Source: Xenopus tropicalis (Eukaryota > Chordata > Amphibia > Anura > Pipidae). Taken from it: a DNA stretch of 64,000 bases. Positions 25,996 through 64,000 of this stretch are shown here, one piece after another. The DNA is taken from the NCBI RefSeq assembly GCF_000004195.4, contig NC_030681.2:779503-843502 (forward strand), read 5' to 3'. The position numbers were made by a program, and so were the translations under genes. Position 1 is the stretch's first letter; each line of letters opens with the position of its first letter. A model generated the notes under the pieces. That model saw nothing but the letters and a program-made list of their open reading frames with translations. It searched no databases and was not told the origin of the DNA.

Positions 25996-26300
25996 GTATT
26001 TACCTACAATCCCTTTATCTGTCTCCTTAATCACTAAATTCTTATTTTCTTCTAGTTCCCTAATAACCCGTCTCTCCTGTGTCTTTTATTGTCTTCTCTC
26101 CCAAATCTCCGAGAAGAACTTGTTGGGAAGTTTCTATGAGCAGAACCACAATGGGTTTGATTGGACGGAACATCAGCTTTGCTCCGCCTCCCCGGTCCCA
26201 TTCCTAAGCCTTGTCTTCTGGTAAAGTATTTGAATTCTCTGCTAAACCCATTGCCCTGAATCAGTCAGTACCTGAGCGGCCTTCTTATGGGGGGGGGGCT
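25996..26300. other. Spacer, nothing recognised
   Basis: About 300 bp of single-copy sequence without a recognised feature. Confidence 0.5.
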
Positions 26301-26755
26301 CATTACTGCCCCCCCTTATATATTTATATATAGTGACCCCCCTTAACTGCCCCCCCCCCCCAGTGTAACCAATCCCAACTGGGCCAGCCTTTCCCCATAA
26401 CTGAGCCCATTCCCTTTATCAGCTTAGTCGCTCTTCCCTGTACTTTCTCTATTTCATTACTGCCCCCCCTTATATATTTATATATAGTGACCCCCCCTTA
26501 ACTGCCCCCCCCCCCCCAGTGTAACCAATCCCAACTGGGCCAGCCTTTCCCCATAACTGAGCCCATTCCCTTTATCAGCTTAGTCGCTCTTCCCTGTACT
26601 TTCTCTATTTCATTACTGCCCCCCCCTTATATATTTATATATAGTGACCCCCCCCTTAACTGCCCCCCCCCCAGTGTAACCAATCCCAACTGGGCCAGCC
26701 TTTCCCCATAACTGAGCCCATTCCCTTTATCAGCTTAGTCGCTCTTCTCTGTACT
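26301..26755. repeat. Three tandem copies of a 154-156 bp unit
   Basis: Each copy begins CATTACTGCCCCCC (26301, 26455, 26611). It contains the AT palindrome TATATATTTATATATA, a C-run, then GTGTAACCAATCCCAACTGG and CTGAGCCCATTCCCTTTATC. Copies differ mainly in C-run length, so the duplication is recent. Confidence 0.93.
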
Positions 26756-26796
26756 TACTGCCCCCCATACTTACCCCATTTATATATTTCTAACAG

Positions 26797-26817
26797 TATA
26801 TATATATATATATATAT
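26797..26817. repeat. (TA)n microsatellite
   Basis: An uninterrupted TA run of about ten dinucleotides. Confidence 0.9.
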
Positions 26818-27400
26818 GTGTTGTCAGTGGGGCTCCCAGACCCGCTAGGACTGAACCCCAATATCGCATCGTCCCTGCCGGGCGCTGAACCCAATATCTC
26901 TCCCCATTTGGTGAACCCCAATATCCAACACATTTGCCCCAATACCAGGCAGTGGGAGACGTTACAGCAGGCTGGGTTTATTGATATTATGGGATGGTTT
27001 GATGTAAAGAAGAAGCTGTAGCTCTCGTCCCCCTACAGGTTGATGGGGGGAGTGCAAGAGAGTCCTTCCCTGTGAGTGACTCCGCCCCCTGACATGCCTG
27101 TGGGGGGGCAGCACACGGTGGGAATGAGATGGGGGGGTTACATTCGCTTGCAGTGTGTAAACATTCGGGCATTGCCCCAGTCATTGTCCTGGAATTGGGT
27201 TCTGCGGCGAGAGTAACTCCGGATTGGGTCGGCGGCCAGTACCAGTACCAGTACCAGGCCAGGGGCAGTCTCTGAGCAGGTTAATGCCCCCGGCTGCACA
27301 TTATTGCCCACGCTTGTTACCCACCCAGCAGTAATTGCCCCTGTGCTTTAGCTATGGATCCCCCGTTGCTCTGGGCTCTGCTAGATATAATTATTCCCAA
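26818..27400. other. Spacer, nothing recognised
   Basis: Single-copy sequence with a short CCAGTA triplet repeat near 27236-27258. No gene was recognised. Confidence 0.55.
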
Positions 27401-27890
27401 TAACGGGGGGGGGCCCTTATAGTGTATCTGAACCCCTAATGGCGGGGGGGGCCCTATAGTGTATCTGAACCCCTAATGGCGGGGGGGCCCTATAGTGTAT
27501 CTGAACCCCTAATGGCGGGGGGGCCCTATAGTGTATCTGAACCCCTAATGGGGGGGCCCTATAGTGTATCTGCCCAGAACCCCTAATGGCGGGGGCCCTA
27601 TAGTGTATCTGAACACCTAATGGCGGGGGGGGGCCCTATAGTGTATCTGAACCCCTAATGGGGGGGGCCCTATAGTGTATCTGCCCAGAACCCCTGATGG
27701 CGGGGGGGGGCCCTATAGTGTATCTGAACCCCTAATGGCGGGGGGGCCCTATAGTGTATCTGAACCCCTAATGGCGGGGGGGGCCCTATAGTGTATCTGA
27801 ACCTCTAATGGCGGGGGGGGGGCCCTATAGTGTATCTGAACCTCTAATGGCGGGGGGGGGGGCCCTATAGTGTATCTGAACCCCTAATGG
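27401..27890. repeat. 37-45 bp minisatellite with G-runs
   Basis: About 12 units: a G-run of 6-11, then GCCCTATAGTGTATCTG, then AACCCCTAATGGC. Two units carry an extra CCCAG. G-run length varies between copies. Confidence 0.92.
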
Positions 27891-27984
27891 GCCAAGGAAA
27901 TTAAAGGGAAAGAACAAGTTTAAATGAATCAGTGAGTTTGGCGACTTGCAAATTCCACTCAGAATCATTAATAATTACTGGTCC

Positions 27985-27990
27985 TTTAAT
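27985..27990 (-). promoter_or_regulatory. Possible polyadenylation signal of TTBK1 (ATTAAA)
   Basis: TTTAAT on the plus strand. It is the nearest canonical or common variant hexamer I found on the minus strand beyond the TTBK1 stop codon, about 1.6 kb downstream. If used, the 3' UTR would contain the array at 28121-29070. The assignment is weak. Confidence 0.25.
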
Positions 27991-28120
27991 GTGGAAACTG
28001 CATCATACAGTCCGGCTGCTCCTGGGGTCCCCTCGCTGGGCACTAACTGCCTGGGGTCTGTATGTTCCCCCTGTGTGTGTGTGGGGGGGCTTGGGTGCTA
28101 TTCTGCCCGGGGGATGGTGG

Positions 28121-29070
28121 CGGGCGGTGGGGATGGTGGGGGGCAGTGGGGGACAATGGGGGGCAGTGGGGGACGGGTGGGGACAGTGGGGACGGTGGGG
28201 GCAGTGGGGGGCGGAGGGGGACAGTGGGGGACGGTGGGGGCAGTGGGGACGGAGGGGGACAGTGGGGGACGGTGGGGGCAGTGGGGGACGGTGGGGGGCA
28301 GTGGGGGACAGTGGGGGACAGTGGGGACGGTGGGGGCAGTGGGGGACGGTGGGGGCAGTGGGGGACGGAGGGGGGCAGTGGGGGACGGAGGGGGACAGTG
28401 GGGGACGGTGGGGGGCAGTGGGGACGGAGGGGGGCAGTGGGGGACGGAGGGGGCAGTGGGGGACGGTGGGGGCAGTGGGGGACGGAGGGGGACAGTGGGG
28501 GACGGGGGGGCAGTGGGGACGGTGGGGGGCAGTGGGGGACGGAGGGGGCAGTGGGGGATGGTGGGGGCAGTGGGGGACGGAGGGGGGCAGTGGGGATGGT
28601 GGGGGGCAGTGGGGGACGGTGGGGGGCAGTGGGGGATGGTGGGGGGCAGTGGGGGACGGTGGGGGGACAGTGGGGGACGGTGGGGGGCAGTGGGGGACGG
28701 AGGGGGGCAGTGGGGGACGGTGGGGGGCAGTGGGGGACGGAGGGGGGCAGTGGGGGATGGTGGGGGGCAGTGGGGGACGGTGGGGGACAGTGGGGGATGG
28801 TGGGGGGCAGTGGGGACGGAGGGGGGCAGTGGGGGATGGTGGGGGCAGTGGGGGACGGTGGGGGACAGTGGGGGACGGTGGGGGGGCAGTGGGGGACGGA
28901 GGGGGGCAGTGGGGGACGGTGGGGGCAGTGGGGGACGGAGGGGGCAGTGGGGGATGGTGGGGGGCAGTGGGGGACGGTGGGGGACAGTGGGGGATGGTGG
29001 GGGGCAGTGGGGGACGGAGGGGGGCAGTGGGGGATGGTGGGGGGCAGTGGGGGACGGTGGGGGACAGTGG
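28121..29070. repeat. About 20-bp G-rich minisatellite downstream of the TTBK1 stop
   Basis: About 47 units of GGGGGACGGTGGGGGGCAGT, with GGTGG or GGAGG and GACGG or GATGG variants and some shortened units. It resembles the array at 1-3430 in its GGGGGGCAGT core. It lies 530-1480 bp beyond the TTBK1 stop codon. Confidence 0.95.
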
Positions 29071-29168
29071 TTCCCCAGTTCTATTTGCAACAGAAATGAT
29101 ATAATTTTTGTGCTGGAAGCAGGGAGCAAAGGAAGAGCGCCCCCCTGTCACATGGGCTGTGCCTAAAG

Positions 29169-29338
29169 CATTGATAGGTCAAGTTCCCACCAATCATTGG
29201 ATAGGGAGTCCTCATATGTCTGGCTATAGGGTGTGGGGCTAAATAGGAGCATTGATAGGTCATGTTCTGACCAATCATTGGGTGGGGGGTCCTCACATGT
29301 CTGGCTATGGGGTGTGGGGGTGTGCGGCTAAACAGGAG
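29169..29338. repeat. Tandem duplication of about 81-89 bp
   Basis: Two copies starting CATTGATAGGTCA (29169 and 29250) with shared ACCAATCATTGG, GTCCTCA and TGTCTGGCTAT segments. The start of a third copy follows (AGGAGCATTG, about 29333). Confidence 0.9.
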
Positions 29339-29598
29339 CATTGCCCCCCCAGACTAGGAAGGGGATCTGTGCATTAATCCATTATCTTTCCACCAATCGT
29401 CCTGCCTGAAGGCCCCGGTGTTGGACGTAGCTATGTACTCTCCCATTCCCTGATTGGCTGAGCCCTCCTGTCGCGGGACCATGACCCCCCAAGCGCATGT
29501 ATTAAGCTGTAGAAAGTGAGCAAAGCATTGCACTATTCCCTCCTGGTCCGTCCTATGGCTGCTGTCGGATGTGCGCCCGGGTCCCATGATGGACCCCA

Positions 29599-61920
<32,322 letters not shown>

Positions 61921-61924
61921 TCTA

Positions 61925-62225
61925 CCTTCATGCTAACTAAATCTGTACTATTCCAAGAAAGGGGGCAATAAAGTGCAGTCCCCCAGTCTCACCCGCATCC
62001 CACCCAACCCACCCATCTCTAATCGCTCTCATTCCCTATTGGATCACTACCAAGAGAGAACCAGACGTTAGTGATCCAGTAGGGAATGAGAGGAGAACCA
62101 GACGGTAGTGATCCAATAGGGAATGAGAGGAGAGAGAACCAGACGGTAGTGGGAAACCAGGATGAGTTGGATCTGTTGGTCCTGGATGAGGATGAGTTGA
62201 ATCCGCTACTCATTGTCCCCCTCCC
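61925..62225. other. TTBK1 intron spacer with an inverted repeat
   Basis: Unique sequence. CTCTCATTCCCTATTGGATC (from 62026) is repeated in inverted form at about 62073-62092 and again at about 62110-62129, giving a potential hairpin with two alternative right arms. Confidence 0.7.
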
Positions 62226-63147
62226 CAGGAGCGTTCTGTTACTGTTAGCCACCCCCCCCACACTGACTCCCAGCGCTCTGTTACCCCCACACTGACTCCC
62301 AGCGCTCTGTTACCCCCACACTGACTCCCAGCGCTCTGTTACCCCCACACTGACTCCCAGCGCTCTGTTACCCCCACACTGACTCCCCGCGCTCTGTTAC
62401 CCCCACACTGACTCCCAGCGCTCTGTTACCCCCACACTGACTCCCAGCGCTCTGTTACCCCCACACTGATTCCCAGTGCTCTGTTACCCCCACACTGACT
62501 CCCAGCGCTCTGTTACTGTTAGCCCCCGCCACGGTGACTCCCAGCGCTCTGTTACCCCCACGCTGACTCCCAGCGCTCTGGTACCCCCACGCTGACTCCC
62601 AGCGCTCTGGTACCCCCACGCTGACTCCCAGCGCTCTGGTACCCCCACGCTGACTCCCAGCGCTCTGTTACCCCCACGGTGACTCCCAGCACTCTGTTAC
62701 CCCCACGGTGACTCCCAGCACTCTGTTACCCCCACGGTGACTCCCAGCACTCTGTTACCCCCACGGTGACTCCCAGCGCTCTGTTACCCCCACGGTGACT
62801 CCCAGCACTCTGTTACCCCCACGCTGACTCCCAGCGCTCTGGTACCCCACGCTGACTCCCAGCACTCTGTTACCCCCCACGGTGACTCCCAGCACTCTGT
62901 TACCCCCACGGTGACTCCCAGCGCTCTGTTACCCCCACGGTGACTCCCAGCACTCTGTTACCCCCACGCTGACTCCCAGCGCTCTGGTACCCCCACGCTG
63001 ACTCCCAGCGCTCTGTTACCCCCACGCTGACTCCCAGCGCTCTGTTACCCCCACGCTGACTCCCAGCGCTCTGTTACCCCCACGCTGACTCCCAGCGCTC
63101 TGGTACCCCCACGCTGACTCCCAGCGCTCTGTTACCCCCACGCTGAC
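62226..63147. repeat. 29-bp minisatellite in a TTBK1 intron
   Basis: About 31 units of CTGACTCCCAGCGCTCTGTT plus ACCCCCACA. Variants are ACGCTG, ACGGTG, AGCACTC and GGTACC. Variants cluster in blocks (CACACTG first, then CACGCTG, CACGGTG, CACGCTG). Confidence 0.95.
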
Positions 63148-63151
63148 TCCC

Positions 63152-63668
63152 TACCCCTGTACAGACACCCCCGTACCCCTGTACAGACACCCCTGTACAG
63201 ACACTCCCGTACAGACACCCCCGTACCCCCATACAGACACCCCTGTACAGACACCCCCGTGCCCCCATACAGACACCCCTGTACAGACACCCCCGTGCCC
63301 CCATACAGACACCCCTATACAGACACCCCCGTGCCCCCATACAGACACCCGTGTACCCCTGTACAGACACCCCCGTGCCCCCCTACAGACACCCCCGTGC
63401 CCCCATACAGACACCCCCGTGCCCCCATACAGACACCCCCGTGCCCCCCTACAGACACCCCTGTACAGAGACCCCCGTGCCCCCCTACAGACACCCCCGT
63501 ACCCCCTTACAGACACCCCCGTGCCCCCCTACAGACACCCCAGTGCCCCCATACAGACACCCCCGTACAGAGACCCCCGTACCCCCTACAGACACCCCTG
63601 TACCCCCCTACAGACACCCCAGTGCCCCCGTACAGACACCCCAGTACAGAGACCCCCGTACCCCCTAG
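63152..63668. repeat. C-rich minisatellite of ACAGACACCCC modules
   Basis: About 25 units of 12-22 bp: TACAGACACCCC followed by CGTGCCCCCA, CGTACCCC or TG. It directly adjoins the 29-bp array. G-rich on the TTBK1 sense strand. Confidence 0.93.
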
Positions 63669-63965
63669 AGACACCCCCGCTGCTAATATGGAGAGAAAAT
63701 AAAAAGCAAAGGAAAGGGATGGGGATGGAGACTCACAGCGCATGTCCCGCCGGCAAAAATAAACAGCGCAGCAAAACTGAAAAACAGAAGCAAAACATGG
63801 TGGGAAAATAAAACTCATTCATGTGAATGCGAAATAAACAATAACGGAAATTCCACTCAGCTGCCCCGCCCACCAACTTCCCATAATGCACTCCACTTAT
63901 ACACCAATGGCCCCAAACCCAAATGATTCAGCATTAAGTGCCCCTGACTCCCAACACTGCAGTAG

Positions 63966-64000
63966 GGTTATATGGATCAGTAGGAGGAGTTATAGGGAGG
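63966..64000. repeat. Isolated copy of the 34-bp unit from 36374-38231
   Basis: GGTTATATGGATCAGTAGGA plus GGAGTTATAGGGAGG, matching the array 26 kb away. It runs off the right edge, so it may be the start of another array. Confidence 0.85.

Noticed and set aside
27932..29166. Frames of 345-406 codons, Gly/Trp-rich or Pro-rich
   Set aside because: G-rich 20-bp array read on both strands.

Overview
This is a vertebrate nuclear window, most likely from an amphibian and probably Xenopus. The reasons are spliced genes with vertebrate orthologues, a vertebrate-type Penelope-like element with a GIY-YIG domain, a chromodomain Ty3/gypsy element and a Tc1 element. The species call is inference. Two host genes are present, both on the minus strand. 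TTBK1 (tau-tubulin kinase 1) enters from the right with ten recognisable exons between 55800 and 29599. SLC22A7 (organic anion transporter OAT2) has exon 1 at 3816-3442 and continues off the left edge. As I recall, human TTBK1 and SLC22A7 lie in the same order and orientation, so this looks like conserved synteny.

Layout, left to right: 1-3441 is SLC22A7 intron 1, almost all a G-rich minisatellite. 3442-3816 is SLC22A7 exon 1. 4083-6318 is a 74-bp array just upstream of it. 7171-15641 is a Penelope-like element with an inverted terminal copy at its left end and a 13-bp target duplication; a chromodomain Ty3/gypsy element (7654-13045, 5-bp target duplication) sits inside the inverted copy. 16234-16784 is a 25-bp array. 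17828-22141 is a 32-bp array cut by a Tc1 element (22142-24963), which itself carries a 21-bp array in its transposase region. 26.3-29.1 kb holds short arrays. 29599-55800 is TTBK1, whose introns are filled with further arrays. 55867-61920 is a 40-bp array of about 150 units in the next TTBK1 intron, followed by two more arrays to 63668.

About 38 of the 64 kb, by my hand estimate, is tandem repeat in more than twenty arrays with mostly unrelated units. Several touch gene structure. One array duplicates the 3' end of a TTBK1 coding exon together with its splice donor in a 69-bp, in-frame unit. One array fills a whole TTBK1 intron. One puts a sense-strand AATAAA in almost every unit. A separate TTBK1 exon at 40697-40410 ends in a stop with a polyadenylation signal close behind, so it may be an alternative last exon. 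The very long open frames in this window are products of stop-free repeat units and are not genes.
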